Under the pieces are notes generated by a model. That model was not told the DNA's origin and made no database searches. It saw nothing but the letters and a program-made list of their open reading frames with translations. Below, one piece after another: positions 17,121 to 25,615 of a stretch of DNA of 64,000 nucleotides. Position 1 is the first letter of the stretch. Each line of letters starts with the position of its first letter. Source of the stretch: Bacillota bacterium (lineage in GTDB: Bacteria > Bacillota > Bacilli > Paenibacillales > NBRC-103111); the NCBI GenBank assembly GCA_023388055.1, contig JAEWGW010000034.1:1-64000 (forward strand), given 5' to 3'. The position numbers and the translations under genes are program-made.

Positions 17121-18887
17121 TTATTTGTTGGCTAACGCTTCAGCCCGCATTTTGACAATCTTCTGCGCCTTAACCGTGTCTGCTGCCAAAACATCCTTCC
17201 AGCCGAGACCTTCCACATCCTTTTGCATTTTTGTCCACAACTGATCGAATTCAGTCTGATTCTTGGCGAATACCATCTTCCATGACGTATTCTTCACATA
17301 GTCAGAGATTTGACTGCGCTTGTTCTTAATATCCGAGGAGTCGGACCCTAGACTCGTGTTAATGTTGGGCACCACATCGATCAGGTTATTCTTCAGGTAA
17401 TAGTCCGTTGCATTCACAGCGTTGTACGTTTTCTGCCAATCGGTGGTCAGCGCCGTTTTGTTGGCTTCGAGCGTAGTGCTCCAATAGGCGTTGTTATAGA
17501 ACTCCTTCGTGTCCGGATCCTTGACAAAATCGCTCATAATCATCGTGTTAATCTTGCTCTGTCCGTCCTGGTAGCCCCCACCACCGTATTGATCCGGAAC
17601 GGGCGTGTTCTTCTGGAAGGCAATCTGTCCGATCTCGGTCAGCTTGAACTTGCCGTTCTCCGTCTTCACATAGTTGAAGCCCTCAAAGCCGTTGGTGTAG
17701 TAGCGCAGGCCCTCGGGCGAGCAGAGCCAATCCATGAATTCCACGATGCGTTCGGGATTTTTCGCCTTCGAGCCGATAGCGAATACGCGACCGTTGCCGT
17801 AATAGGCGTCACTGCTCTGAATGAGACGCGCGTCAGCGATGGGAACCGCTACGTTGCCATCCCCGTTTTTACCGCGCTCGATGGTGTTGTAGAAGCCGCG
17901 CTGCCAGGAGTACCACTGGAGCAGCACCTGCTTGTTGGTCAGCTTTTCGGAAACCTTATTCCAATCCTGGGTGGGAGAGTCGGGATCGACCAAGCCCATC
18001 TGATTAGCGTCAAAATAAAACTGCAAAATCTTCTTGTACATGCTGTTGTCGTCGATAATCGGCACGATATTACCCTTCGCATTCAACTGGATCGTTGTCG
18101 TGCTGTCCGGCTTCTCATAACCGTACCAGTTGCTGACCCAACGGACATTCTCCATAGCACCGGTACCGCCATCCCAATCCTTCCACAGGGTAATCGGTAC
18201 GATCGGCTTGCCGTCCGGCGTCTTCGGATACTTGGCCTGCATCTGCTTCAGCACGCTCAGCAAGTCCTGCAGATTGTTAAGCTTCGGGGCCCCTACTCCC
18301 TTGTAATAATCCCAGGGCATAATGGGACTGGAATACGGGAGCTCCTCGGAGAAGGTCGTCGGCGATGTGTCCGCCGTGAAGGTCGGCAGCGCGTAGATCT
18401 TGCCATCCGGATTCACCTTATCGAAGGCGGCATTGAACGGCTTGAAATGTTTATCCACATATTGGGATAGATACTTCGTATTCTTGAGCTTATCTGTCAA
18501 ATCCATGATGAGTCCGGCCGGAAGCAATTCCTCCAGCTGGCTGTTGTCGATGATCAAAAGATCCCCCAGATCGCCTGCTGCCGTACGCGTCTTGTAGAGT
18601 TGGTCGCCGGCCACCTGCGGTGCGAGAATGTTCAAGGTGATATTGAACTTATCCTTCAACAGCTTGCCGTACCATCCTGTCTGCTCGCCTTGGTAATTAG
18701 CCGCATTGTTGAACACGGTGAGGGTAATCGGCTTGCTGTGGTCAAGCGTTCCCGAGCCGGAAGGCTCATTCGATGGCGTAGTGCTCTTCGAATCGCTGCT
18801 GCACCCGGCCAATGCGGCAGACACCAGGAATAATCCGGCCAACGATATGGCTAACGACTTCTGTGCGACTTTCCTGCTTTTGCTCAT
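17121..18887 (-). CDS. Extracellular solute-binding lipoprotein of LplB/YtcP-type transporter
   Basis: 588 residues from ATG 18887 (GGGGG 6 bases upstream; an in-frame ATG 7 codons earlier lacks a site). Lipoprotein signal MSKSRKVAQKS, core, lipobox ALAGC, then a Ser/Thr/Pro-rich linker. Length of about 590 residues is typical of binding proteins for LplB/YtcP permeases, which handle large plant-derived oligosaccharides in Bacillales. The gene follows the two permease genes by 47 bases and precedes the esterase gene by 46, in one transcript. Confidence 0.9.
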   Translation of the reverse strand: MSKSRKVAQKSLAISLAGLFLVSAALAGCSSDSKSTTPSNEPSGSGTLDHSKPITLTVFNNAANYQGEQTGWYGKLLKDKFNITLNILAPQVAGDQLYKTRTAAGDLGDLLIIDNSQLEELLPAGLIMDLTDKLKNTKYLSQYVDKHFKPFNAAFDKVNPDGKIYALPTFTADTSPTTFSEELPYSSPIMPWDYYKGVGAPKLNNLQDLLSVLKQMQAKYPKTPDGKPIVPITLWKDWDGGTGAMENVRWVSNWYGYEKPDSTTTIQLNAKGNIVPIIDDNSMYKKILQFYFDANQMGLVDPDSPTQDWNKVSEKLTNKQVLLQWYSWQRGFYNTIERGKNGDGNVAVPIADARLIQSSDAYYGNGRVFAIGSKAKNPERIVEFMDWLCSPEGLRYYTNGFEGFNYVKTENGKFKLTEIGQIAFQKNTPVPDQYGGGGYQDGQSKINTMIMSDFVKDPDTKEFYNNAYWSTTLEANKTALTTDWQKTYNAVNATDYYLKNNLIDVVPNINTSLGSDSSDIKNKRSQISDYVKNTSWKMVFAKNQTEFDQLWTKMQKDVEGLGWKDVLAADTVKAQKIVKMRAEALANK

Positions 18888-18934
18888 GTGGAACCCCCAT
18901 ATGGTCAATTTATTATAATAGCGCAGCTGCGGGA

Positions 18935-19900
18935 TCAGCCCTTCACTGCGCCGATCATAATCCCCTTTACGAAGAACCTTTGGAAAATCGGATAAATCAG
19001 CAAAATGGGTGCCACGACAATAATGGTGACCGTCATCCGAATGGAGGTCGTTGTCTGCTTGGTCGCTAGAGTGGCCATAGCGGTCGAGCCGGCATTTTGC
19101 AGGTTAACCATGGTGGACAAGGAGCTCGCCTGATTAATGTAGTTGTAGAGAATGAACTGCAGGCTGTAGAGCTTGCTGTCGGTTACCAGGAGCAGCGTAT
19201 CCTGAAAGGCATTCCATTGATCCACAGCAGCGAAGATCGCGACTGTCGCCAGGATCGGCTTGCAGATAGGCAGCATCACCCGGAAGAAGATGGTCATCGT
19301 TCCCGCTCCGTCGATGCTGGCCGCCTGCTGCAGCTCCTTGGGCGTGGATTCCACGAACGTCTTGACCAGGATGATGAAGAAGGGAGCGACGATAACAGGC
19401 AGGATGTAAGCGAGAAAGTTATTGGTCAGGTGAAGGGAGCGCATGGTCAGGTACCACGGAATAATCCCGGCGTTAAAAAACATCGTGATGACCGTAAACC
19501 GGTACCAGAACCTCCGCCCCCACATATCCTCCTGGGAAAACATGAAGCCCAGGAAGGCGGAGGCTCCCACCGTCAAGGTCGTCCCGATCACCGTCCGGCT
19601 TACAGATACAAGCGCCGCACGGCCCAGCCCCGGAATTTTGAAGACATCCTGATAGTTCTGGAAATGAATCCCCTTCGGGTAAAATACAACGTCGCCTCTG
19701 GCGCTTAAATCATTGGCGCTGATGGTATTGATAATGATCGAATAAAAGGGGTATACGCAGATGAACGCGAACAAGGAAAACAGCGTATAGATCAACACCG
19801 AAATCAATTTGTCCGTGGTGCTGAGCTTAAAGCCCGACCTTTTATCCACGCGGCTTCGATACGGCTTCCGGGTTGCCAGCTCAGCCATGTCGTCTCTCAT
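18935..19900 (-). CDS. ABC transporter permease, YtcP-like (CUT1)
   Basis: 321 residues. It starts at ATG 19900 in an ATGA overlap with the stop of the LplB-like gene, with GGGGAGGG upstream. About six membrane segments; EAA loop PKELQQAASIDGAGTM near residues 210-226. N-terminal basic tail RKPYRSRVDKRSGFK lies in the cytoplasm. It pairs with the LplB-like permease to form the channel; the ATPase is not encoded here. Confidence 0.9.
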   Translation of the reverse strand: MRDDMAELATRKPYRSRVDKRSGFKLSTTDKLISVLIYTLFSLFAFICVYPFYSIIINTISANDLSARGDVVFYPKGIHFQNYQDVFKIPGLGRAALVSVSRTVIGTTLTVGASAFLGFMFSQEDMWGRRFWYRFTVITMFFNAGIIPWYLTMRSLHLTNNFLAYILPVIVAPFFIILVKTFVESTPKELQQAASIDGAGTMTIFFRVMLPICKPILATVAIFAAVDQWNAFQDTLLLVTDSKLYSLQFILYNYINQASSLSTMVNLQNAGSTAMATLATKQTTTSIRMTVTIIVVAPILLIYPIFQRFFVKGIMIGAVKG

Positions 19901-20811
19901 ACGATGCCCTCCCCTCTTAGCAATTTGGACAGCCCATTCACCGAAAATAGAAGCACAACGCTAATCAGGCTCTTCAGCATGCTGATCGTGACGGACACGG
20001 AATAACTGCCGCCGCCCATAGCCAGGTTGTACACGTACAGGTCCAGAACCTGAATGCTTTCCTTGTTGAAGGCGTTCTGGAAGACGAAATATTGCTCCAG
20101 GCCATTGTTCATAAAGCTCGCGATCTGCAGCATCAGCAGCACGAAGTATGTCGGCAGCATGCTGGGCAGAACAACGTTACGGATGATCTGCATCCGTGTC
20201 GCACCATCCACATGCGCGGCCTCGTAGAGAGATTCGTCAATCCCCATGATTGCCGCGATATACAGAATGGCGGACCAGCCCAGCGTCTTCCAAGTTGTCC
20301 ACATCCACATGGTGAGCCACACATGATCCGCGTTCTGGAGGAACAGGATCGGAGAATCGGTCAGTCCCAGCTGCCGCAGCATGCCATTAACGATGCCTTC
20401 GCTTGAGAACATGGAGAAGGCCAACGAATAGACCAGCACCCAGCTGATAAAGTTCGGGAGGGTCGTAACAGTCTGGATGAATTTCCGGAAGCGGATGGCC
20501 TTAATCTCCGTGAGGAAAATGGCAAAAATCATCGGGAGCCAGGAGAAGAACAAGCTTAGTCCGCTCAGGCCGAAGGTATTCTTGATGACGGTCAGGACCT
20601 GGTTGACCTTCACTTGGTTTTCGACTAATGAACGAAACCACTTCAATCCGACAAACGGGGATTCGGACAACGGAATTGGCGGCATATAGTCAAAAAAGGC
20701 GTAGACCCATCCGTACAGCGGGTAGTAAGAGAAGACAAACAGAAGCATCATAAAAGGGGATATATAAAGAAATTTTCGAACCGACATGCTTCTGACGCCG
20801 TATTTTTGCAT
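19897..20811 (-). CDS. ABC transporter permease, LplB-like (CUT1)
   Basis: 304 residues from ATG 20811 (GGAGAT about 10 bases upstream; ATG 20787 is an alternative). Hydrophobic segments about 15-35, 85-110, 118-140, 170-190, 215-240, 275-295, with the docking loop DESLYEAAHVDGATRM near residues 190-206. It is the first gene of sugar operon 2 and is translationally coupled to the YtcP-like partner. Confidence 0.9.
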   Translation of the reverse strand: MQKYGVRSMSVRKFLYISPFMMLLFVFSYYPLYGWVYAFFDYMPPIPLSESPFVGLKWFRSLVENQVKVNQVLTVIKNTFGLSGLSLFFSWLPMIFAIFLTEIKAIRFRKFIQTVTTLPNFISWVLVYSLAFSMFSSEGIVNGMLRQLGLTDSPILFLQNADHVWLTMWMWTTWKTLGWSAILYIAAIMGIDESLYEAAHVDGATRMQIIRNVVLPSMLPTYFVLLMLQIASFMNNGLEQYFVFQNAFNKESIQVLDLYVYNLAMGGGSYSVSVTISMLKSLISVVLLFSVNGLSKLLRGEGIV

Positions 20812-20854
20812 GTTTATCGTATCTCCTCTTCTGCCATGGAATTGAGCCCTAATT

Positions 20855-20873
20855 GGGTTACGCTTTCATTATA
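20855..20873 (-). promoter_or_regulatory. -10 box with cre-like site for sugar operon 2
   Basis: Minus strand TATAAT (20873-20868) overlaps TGAAAGCGTAACCC (20868-20855). The same TATAATGAAAGCGTA block stands upstream of the binding-protein gene at 15424, so both transcription units of this cluster appear to share one catabolite control. The -35 region is weak. Confidence 0.6.
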
Positions 20874-20961
20874 TGAAACGGGCGAAGCTCCGAACTACGT
20901 GCATCTTTTTACTTGCTTCACGATCGTTTACATCTTTGTAAGCGCTCTATATAACAACCAA

Positions 20962-20989
20962 ATAAAAAACTCCACCGTAGGGGTGGAGT
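20962..20989 (-). terminator. Terminator of the TPR membrane protein gene
   Basis: Minus strand ACTCCACC-CCTAC-GGTGGAGT followed by TTTTTTATTT, located 66 bases after the stop codon at 21056. Confidence 0.85.
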
Positions 20990-21055
20990 CACAAGCTGCT
21001 ATGGGGCAAAAATACAATACGCATGATATTCTGGATGGGAACCGTAACATGGTCT

Positions 21056-21691
21056 TTAGGAAACAAGCTTGTTGGCTTTTTTCACATATCGGCCCTCTGG
21101 ATAAAGACCCACATATTGCTCAATCCATTCCTTGGAGCTGTCCTTGTTATATAGCACCTCGCAGACTTCCCAGATATTGTCCTCCGTCATACTGGAATCC
21201 TCGCCGTGCTCCATGGACTCGATATAGCTGGCAAGCGCCTTTTCGTAATGGCCCAAGAAAAACTCGGCAGCCCCGATTTGCCCCAAGCATGTTCCCTTGC
21301 GTTCGGGATGATGGAGCATAATCGCTTCATAAGCCCGGATGCTGCCTTCAAAATCCTTGTTCAGCATCAGCCCTGATGCTTTATTGATCTCCGCGGAAAC
21401 CTCATCCGGGTTCATATTCTTCAACAGCTCCTGGCGCACGCGCTTTGCCTCTTCAAAATCCGGTTGATCCTCTTTAGCCACAAAGCCATAGACGGAAGCA
21501 GATTGCCCTTCCTCCTCCCGGGTTGGCGTGTTGGATGCCTTCTCCTTGTCCGACATTCCACGTACGATCAAACTAATCAGCACCACACCCACCAGGCAGA
21601 CAATGCCCATCACAACGTTGCCTTTGAACCAAGAATATCCTGCAAAGAAAATGAGACCTACCAAAATGAGGCTTAACCCTTGTTTTTTCAC
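21056..21691 (-). CDS. TPR-like membrane protein of unknown role
   Basis: 211 residues, GTG start at 21691 with GAGGG 6 bases upstream. Two membrane segments at residues about 5-20 and 25-45, then a charged cytoplasmic part. Residues about 100-190 contain two to three TPR-like helical pairs (NKDFEGSIRAYEAIMLHHPE and LGHYEKALASYIESMEHGE). Monocistronic, closed by its own terminator. No enzyme motif; possibly a scaffold, but no partner is indicated by the neighbours. Confidence 0.8.
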   Translation of the reverse strand: MKKQGLSLILVGLIFFAGYSWFKGNVVMGIVCLVGVVLISLIVRGMSDKEKASNTPTREEEGQSASVYGFVAKEDQPDFEEAKRVRQELLKNMNPDEVSAEINKASGLMLNKDFEGSIRAYEAIMLHHPERKGTCLGQIGAAEFFLGHYEKALASYIESMEHGEDSSMTEDNIWEVCEVLYNKDSSKEWIEQYVGLYPEGRYVKKANKLVS

Positions 21692-21836
21692 TTATTTCCC
21701 TCTATTCTCATGTAATTTTTTACAATTCTAAGTCAAAAAAAGTCGAAAACATATGAATTTTATCACATATAACCGTTTTTTCAGAAAAATCCCATAATGG
21801 CTATACGGAGCAGCTCAAAGACTGGAGGGATGAGGC

Positions 21837-21911
21837 ATGTCTGAACGCAGCTGCACGTATTGGAAGACGCTGCCCAAACATGCTATAAGTATAGAAGAAG
21901 CAGAGCCGTGA
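21837..21911 (+). CDS. Possible 24-residue small ORF
   Basis: ATG 21837 lies 7 bases after GGAGGG and is followed by 24 codons ending in TGA, just before the next plus-strand gene. The strong ribosome site is the only evidence. It may be a leader peptide or chance. Confidence 0.22.
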   Translation: MSERSCTYWKTLPKHAISIEEAEP

Positions 21912-21950
21912 ACGGTTAGCTTTGCCATTAAGGAATGAAAGGATTTGGAG

Positions 21951-22520
21951 ATGAGCTGGAGTAAATTGAAGCAGCAGCTGGAGGGGTTCCTTAGTCCGGC
22001 ATTAACGGAGCGGGTCGGCTACCGGGCAACCGGCTACCGCTACTTGCTTGACCGGCCGGGGATTTGTTACCTTGCCGCAGATAAGAAGGACATCCTGAAT
22101 ATGAATGACCGGTCCGGCCCCATCCGCTGGTATGAGACGGAGCAGGATATCCGGAATGATCCGGATATCTACATTCCTGTGGAGCTGGAAGAGATTGAAG
22201 CGATCCGCATGGAAACCAAAGGGGCCGTTCCGGAGGAGCGTCTTCCTGTCATAGCCAGGAGCAGAAAAAGCGCCGTCCACGCCAAACAGCTGATGCTGGC
22301 CCAGGCCGCGCTAAGTAAATCCAATTTTACCGCCGCCGCTACCACCTTTTTGTCCACTTCCATCGAAGACAGTCTGGAAAGCCCGGATATCCTGTTGAAC
22401 ATTCTGGCCCTGATCGACAGACGGGTAGGCAAAAAGCGGATCGTAAACATGTCCGGAAAGATAAAGGCCAAACATCCGGCCGTGCAGTATTTCCATGAGC
22501 TGCGGCGCAGCACGTTATAA
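21951..22520 (+). CDS. Conserved hypothetical protein, SF0329-like
   Basis: 189 residues. ATG 21951 is chosen because AAAGGA lies 7 bases upstream; an in-frame TTG two codons earlier is not needed. The N-terminal pattern SWSKLKQQLEGFLSPALTER followed by a YRATGYRY motif and a YLAADKKDILNM strand recalls small proteins annotated as SF0329 family (recognition by eye, moderate). Residues about 105-180 are helical and may carry a TPR-like arrangement. No catalytic residues recognised, no signal peptide. Confidence 0.65.
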   Translation: MSWSKLKQQLEGFLSPALTERVGYRATGYRYLLDRPGICYLAADKKDILNMNDRSGPIRWYETEQDIRNDPDIYIPVELEEIEAIRMETKGAVPEERLPVIARSRKSAVHAKQLMLAQAALSKSNFTAAATTFLSTSIEDSLESPDILLNILALIDRRVGKKRIVNMSGKIKAKHPAVQYFHELRRSTL

Positions 22521-22546
22521 AGCGGGATTTGTAATGCTTTCTATTG

Positions 22547-22834
22547 TCAGGTGCCAAAATCTTCTGCAGCGGCATAAAGGAGCTGCCGGACCTGCGCTGT
22601 GGTCAGGTCGGGATTTCGGTCAGGAGCTTAGCCGCCACACTTGAATTATAGGCCGCGGAGTTGCTGGTGCCAGAAGCCGGTAAGCGATGGCCGTACCATG
22701 GCCGATTGTGTCGGCAGTGGTTTCATTAGGCAGAATATAGTTTCAACGCGCACTGGTTCAGCCGCGGCGGCCATTGCGGATCCGGTCCATAACAAAGCAA
22801 CCAGCACTGCGGCTAATCAAATAACCCTCTTCAT
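22547..22834 (-). pseudogene. Ruined S8 (subtilisin-like) protease gene
   Basis: From ATG 22834 (GGGGGAG upstream) the minus strand encodes a signal peptide (MKRVI, then TGA at codon 6, then LAAVLVALLWTGSAMAAAAE). In a shifted frame comes TADTIGHGTAIA, the His motif of S8 proteases, and soon after, in another frame, SGTSNSAA, the Ser motif, followed in yet another frame by PDLTTAQVRQLLYAAAEDF. The intact protease in this window has GHGTALAG, SGTSYAAAQ and PEQVRQLLYDSARD at the same places but about 150 residues between the His and Ser motifs. So this copy carries a nonsense codon, frameshifts and a large internal deletion. It lies directly after the 124-residue membrane protein gene. Confidence 0.8.
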
Positions 22835-22920
22835 GTTCTCCCCCTTTTCGTGGCAAAGAGTCTGGGTAGGTTTCATTCTGTGGTAGTACAGAAGGCAGAG
22901 GAAAAGACTCAAAAGCCGTT

Positions 22921-23295
22921 TCATAATTTGTATTCTCTCCTTTTGTTCTCCATATTTGTTTTGAGGTATTTACCTGGTTTGCGTTCCTCGTCCACAGCCC
23001 GAAAGCCCATCAACAGAGCCGGAATGCGGTTCATGGGCTTGTTCAGAATGCAATTATAGTTTTGGGACGCCCCACGCCAGAGATTCCCACTGATTTCCAC
23101 CATTCCATTTGCACACCGCATATCGGGATCCTTCCTTGTCTTGGCGTACAGCCCCTCGTGCAGACGGAGCAGTTCATCAAGATCAGCAAGGCTGTTTCGC
23201 TTTGCTGACAGCTCCGTATAGACGGTTGTAAACCAGATGGTCATAAATCCCGCTGCATAGATGCCCACAACAATGTAAACTGGTAAATGGGACAT
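22921..23295 (-). CDS. Small membrane protein beside a LytTR/GHKL locus
   Basis: 124 residues from ATG 23295 (GAGAGG 11 bases upstream). One membrane segment (residues about 5-25), then a charged, helical part (about 28-75) and a basic C-terminus with the stretch KPMNRIPALLMGFRAVDEER. It is divergent from the LytTR regulator gene, and the LytTR-type direct repeats lie in the shared upstream region, so it is a likely target of that regulator. It precedes the ruined protease gene on the same strand. Family not recognised. Confidence 0.6.
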   Translation of the reverse strand: MSHLPVYIVVGIYAAGFMTIWFTTVYTELSAKRNSLADLDELLRLHEGLYAKTRKDPDMRCANGMVEISGNLWRGASQNYNCILNKPMNRIPALLMGFRAVDEERKPGKYLKTNMENKRREYKL

Positions 23296-23366
23296 ACGCT
23301 GTCAGTCCTCTCATTTTGCAAACATCGATAGAATATCAGAAAAAATGCCAAAAAACCGTTCCCGGC

Positions 23367-23397
23367 CTGAACGGTAGCGGATTTCGGCCTGAACGGT
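23367..23397. promoter_or_regulatory. LytTR-type direct-repeat operator
   Basis: Minus strand contains ACCGTTCAG twice (23375-23367 and 23397-23389), 22 bases apart start to start (13-base gap). Each copy fits the published LytTR consensus (W-M-M-GTT-N-R-K) fully. The pair sits about 11 bases upstream of the -35 box of the regulator operon and also upstream of the divergent membrane-protein gene, the expected place for autoregulation by the adjacent LytTR regulator. Confidence 0.7.
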
Positions 23398-23407
23398 AAA
23401 GGGATGG

Positions 23408-23436
23408 TTGAAGAAGGTTGCAAATGATAATAAAAT
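23408..23436 (+). promoter_or_regulatory. Promoter of the LytTR regulator/GHKL kinase operon
   Basis: -35 TTGAAG (23408-23413), 17-base spacer, -10 TAAAAT (23431-23436), with the LytTR repeats just upstream. Confidence 0.6.
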
Positions 23437-23471
23437 GATTGCAGGAATAAAAAAGAGAGGAGGCGGAGCCG

Positions 23472-24221
23472 CTGAAGATTGCGATTTGTGACGATGATAG
23501 CCGGGATCTGCTGCAGATTGCTGCTCTGCTGGAATCATACCGGCATAGCCGGAAGGCAGCGCTTTCCTATGTGAGCTTTCGGAATGCCACCGAGCTATTG
23601 GCCTCCATGGAACACGCAAATTACGATATGCTGCTTCTGGATGTGCTGATGCCCGGCGTCAACGGGATACAGGCGGCCCGGGAAATTCGGGAGCGCAACA
23701 GCCGGGTCCAGATCGTGTTCCTGACCTCCTCGCCGGAATACGCAGTGGAGAGCTACAGTGTGCGGGCGCACTTCTATCTATTAAAACCGGCTTCAGAGAA
23801 CAAGCTCTTTCCGATCCTGGACAGGTCGCTGGACGATTTCAAAAAGCCGGAGGATGCCCTATGCATCAAAACGCAGTCCAGCCTATTCAGCCTCCCTTAC
23901 GGGAAAATCGAATACATAGAAGTCAGCGCAAAAAAACTATATTTTCATCTGACCTACGGCGGTATGCGGGAGGTAACGGGCAGCCTGGCGGACTTTGAGC
24001 CTGCCCTGTTGAAAAGACCCGATTTTATAAAGGTGCACCGCTCTTATCTCGTGAATCTGCAATGGGTGCAGGAGCTGCGTCAGGGAGAGCTTGTCACCGC
24101 GTCAGGATGGCGTGTGCCGGTGTCCAGAGCGGCCTATCCCCAAGTGCGGACGGCCTATACACAATTCCTGTTCTCCGAGGTTGAAGAGCTGGCGCAGGAC
24201 AGAAGAAGCGGTGTTGAATGA
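23472..24221 (+). CDS. LytTR-family response regulator (CTG start)
   Basis: About 249 residues. The receiver domain begins at KIAICDDDSRDLL, which is in frame only from CTG 23472; GGAGG lies 8 bases upstream and a stop (TAA 23448) closes the frame above. The next in-frame ATG (23571) would remove the acidic pocket, so CTG is taken as the start. Receiver: Asp in MLLLDVLMPG, Lys in FYLLKPASENK. LytTR DNA-binding domain about residues 135-235 (YIEVSAKKLYFHL, FIKVHRSYLVNLQWVQEL). It overlaps the kinase gene by four bases and probably acts on the direct repeats at 23367-23397. Confidence 0.85.
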   Translation: MKIAICDDDSRDLLQIAALLESYRHSRKAALSYVSFRNATELLASMEHANYDMLLLDVLMPGVNGIQAAREIRERNSRVQIVFLTSSPEYAVESYSVRAHFYLLKPASENKLFPILDRSLDDFKKPEDALCIKTQSSLFSLPYGKIEYIEVSAKKLYFHLTYGGMREVTGSLADFEPALLKRPDFIKVHRSYLVNLQWVQELRQGELVTASGWRVPVSRAAYPQVRTAYTQFLFSEVEELAQDRRSGVE

Positions 24222-25501
24222 TCACAACCTCCATTGGTCTTATACGGTTTGGTTTCTCTCTGCTCTTCGGAGTGGCGCTTTCGGTCTGCTTCGCGGGCAT
24301 GGAGCGTACGAGGAAGAACAATCTTGCTGTTGCCGCCGCTTGCGTCATTCTCCTTTATGTGCAATCCTCCAGCTGGTGGCTTTTTGGCATCGATTTCACT
24401 TCAAAGATATATCCCCTGATTATCCATCTGCCGATGATACTTTTCCTCACCCTGTATATGAAACGACCTTGGTTGATTTCCACTGTAAGTGTGCTCTCCG
24501 CCTACCTCTGCTGTCAGGTGCCCCGATGGATCGGCAGCATTGGGGGTGCCGTCTTCAGCAGCAGGCTTGGCGAGCATATCTGCTATATCTTAGCCGTGGG
24601 TTTCGCCTATTATCTCTTCCAACGATACGTAGCGGATACGCTCCGGCAGCTGATGGAGAAGTCCGTCAAAACCTGCATCCTGCTCGGCACCGCTCCGCTG
24701 TTTTACTATTTATTCGATTACACTACCACGATTTATACCGATTTGCTTTACCGGGGTGTAAATGGAGCGGTGCAGTTTATGCCCTCTGTCTTCTCGATCG
24801 TATATTTCGTATTTATTATCCTTTATCACGTGGAAATGCAAAAACAGGCGCGCGCCCATAGAGAACGGGATATGCTGGCTGCTCAGCTCCACGGTGCCCA
24901 TTCGGAGCTTGTCTCCCTGCGGCAGATGCAGAATAATGCTGCTGCCTACCGGCACGACATGCGCCATCATTTTGCCATTTTGCAGAGCATGGCTACCGAA
25001 GGCAGTATACAAAAGATCAAAACGTATCTGCATACTGCACAGTCCGATATAGATGCCATCACCCCGATCCGCTTTTGCGAAAACGAAACGGTCAATTTGA
25101 TTTTATCAACCTTTTTAACCAAGGCGAAGCATGCAGGAATTACCATGACGGTTGATGCGAGGCTGCCGGGATCCATACCGCTTAGTGATACAGAGCTTTG
25201 CTCCTTGCTCTCCAACGGTCTTGAAAACGCCATCTTCGCTGCTGCTGCCTGCCAAGGTCCGGAGCGCAGGGTCATATCTGTTAAGGCCATGGTACATAAG
25301 GCCAATCTGCTGATTTTGATAGAGAACCCCTATGAGGGCTCGATTGTTATGAAAGACGGATTTCCCCAATCCTCCCGGGAAGGACATGGCTACGGAACGC
25401 GCAGCATTGCTGCCATCGCCGATGCCCACGGCGGTCAGGCCATTTTCAGCACCGAGGATGGTGTATTTACGCTGAAAGTCATGCTTTTACTCTGGAAATG
25501 A
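24218..25501 (+). CDS. GHKL sensor kinase (AgrC-like)
   Basis: 427 residues, ATG overlapping the regulator stop. About six membrane segments in residues 5-205, a coiled-coil linker (about 207-240), the phosphoacceptor His in AAYRHDMRHHFAILQSM, then a GHKL ATPase with NGLENAIFAAA and GHGYGTRSIAAIA. This is the architecture of peptide-sensing kinases of the agr/com type. No AgrB or obvious signal-peptide gene is present nearby, so the ligand is unknown. Confidence 0.9.
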   Translation: MITTSIGLIRFGFSLLFGVALSVCFAGMERTRKNNLAVAAACVILLYVQSSSWWLFGIDFTSKIYPLIIHLPMILFLTLYMKRPWLISTVSVLSAYLCCQVPRWIGSIGGAVFSSRLGEHICYILAVGFAYYLFQRYVADTLRQLMEKSVKTCILLGTAPLFYYLFDYTTTIYTDLLYRGVNGAVQFMPSVFSIVYFVFIILYHVEMQKQARAHRERDMLAAQLHGAHSELVSLRQMQNNAAAYRHDMRHHFAILQSMATEGSIQKIKTYLHTAQSDIDAITPIRFCENETVNLILSTFLTKAKHAGITMTVDARLPGSIPLSDTELCSLLSNGLENAIFAAAACQGPERRVISVKAMVHKANLLILIENPYEGSIVMKDGFPQSSREGHGYGTRSIAAIADAHGGQAIFSTEDGVFTLKVMLLLWK

Positions 25502-25520
25502 GCTCCATCCCAAAAGCAAT

Positions 25521-25567
25521 AAAACAAGCCGGACGGACACTACAAGGTGTTCCGTCCGGCTTGTTTT
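25521..25567 (+). terminator. Terminator of the LytTR/GHKL operon
   Basis: AAACAAGCCGGACGGACAC and GTTCCGTCCGGCTTGTTT form a long stem around a short loop, flanked by A and T tracts, 20 bases after the kinase stop. It may work in both directions. Confidence 0.9.
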
Positions 25568-25585
25568 ACGATTCGGCACCAACCA

Positions 25586-25615
25586 TTGACACTTCAAAAA
25601 TAACAGGCGTATAAT
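25586..25615 (+). promoter_or_regulatory. Sigma-A promoter of the TetR operon
   Basis: TTGACA (25586-25591), 18-base spacer, TATAAT (25610-25615): both boxes match consensus. Confidence 0.85.

Noticed and set aside
22641..22886. Plus-strand 81-codon frame
   Set aside because: Antisense to the ruined S8 protease; Ser/Gln-rich with no ribosome site.
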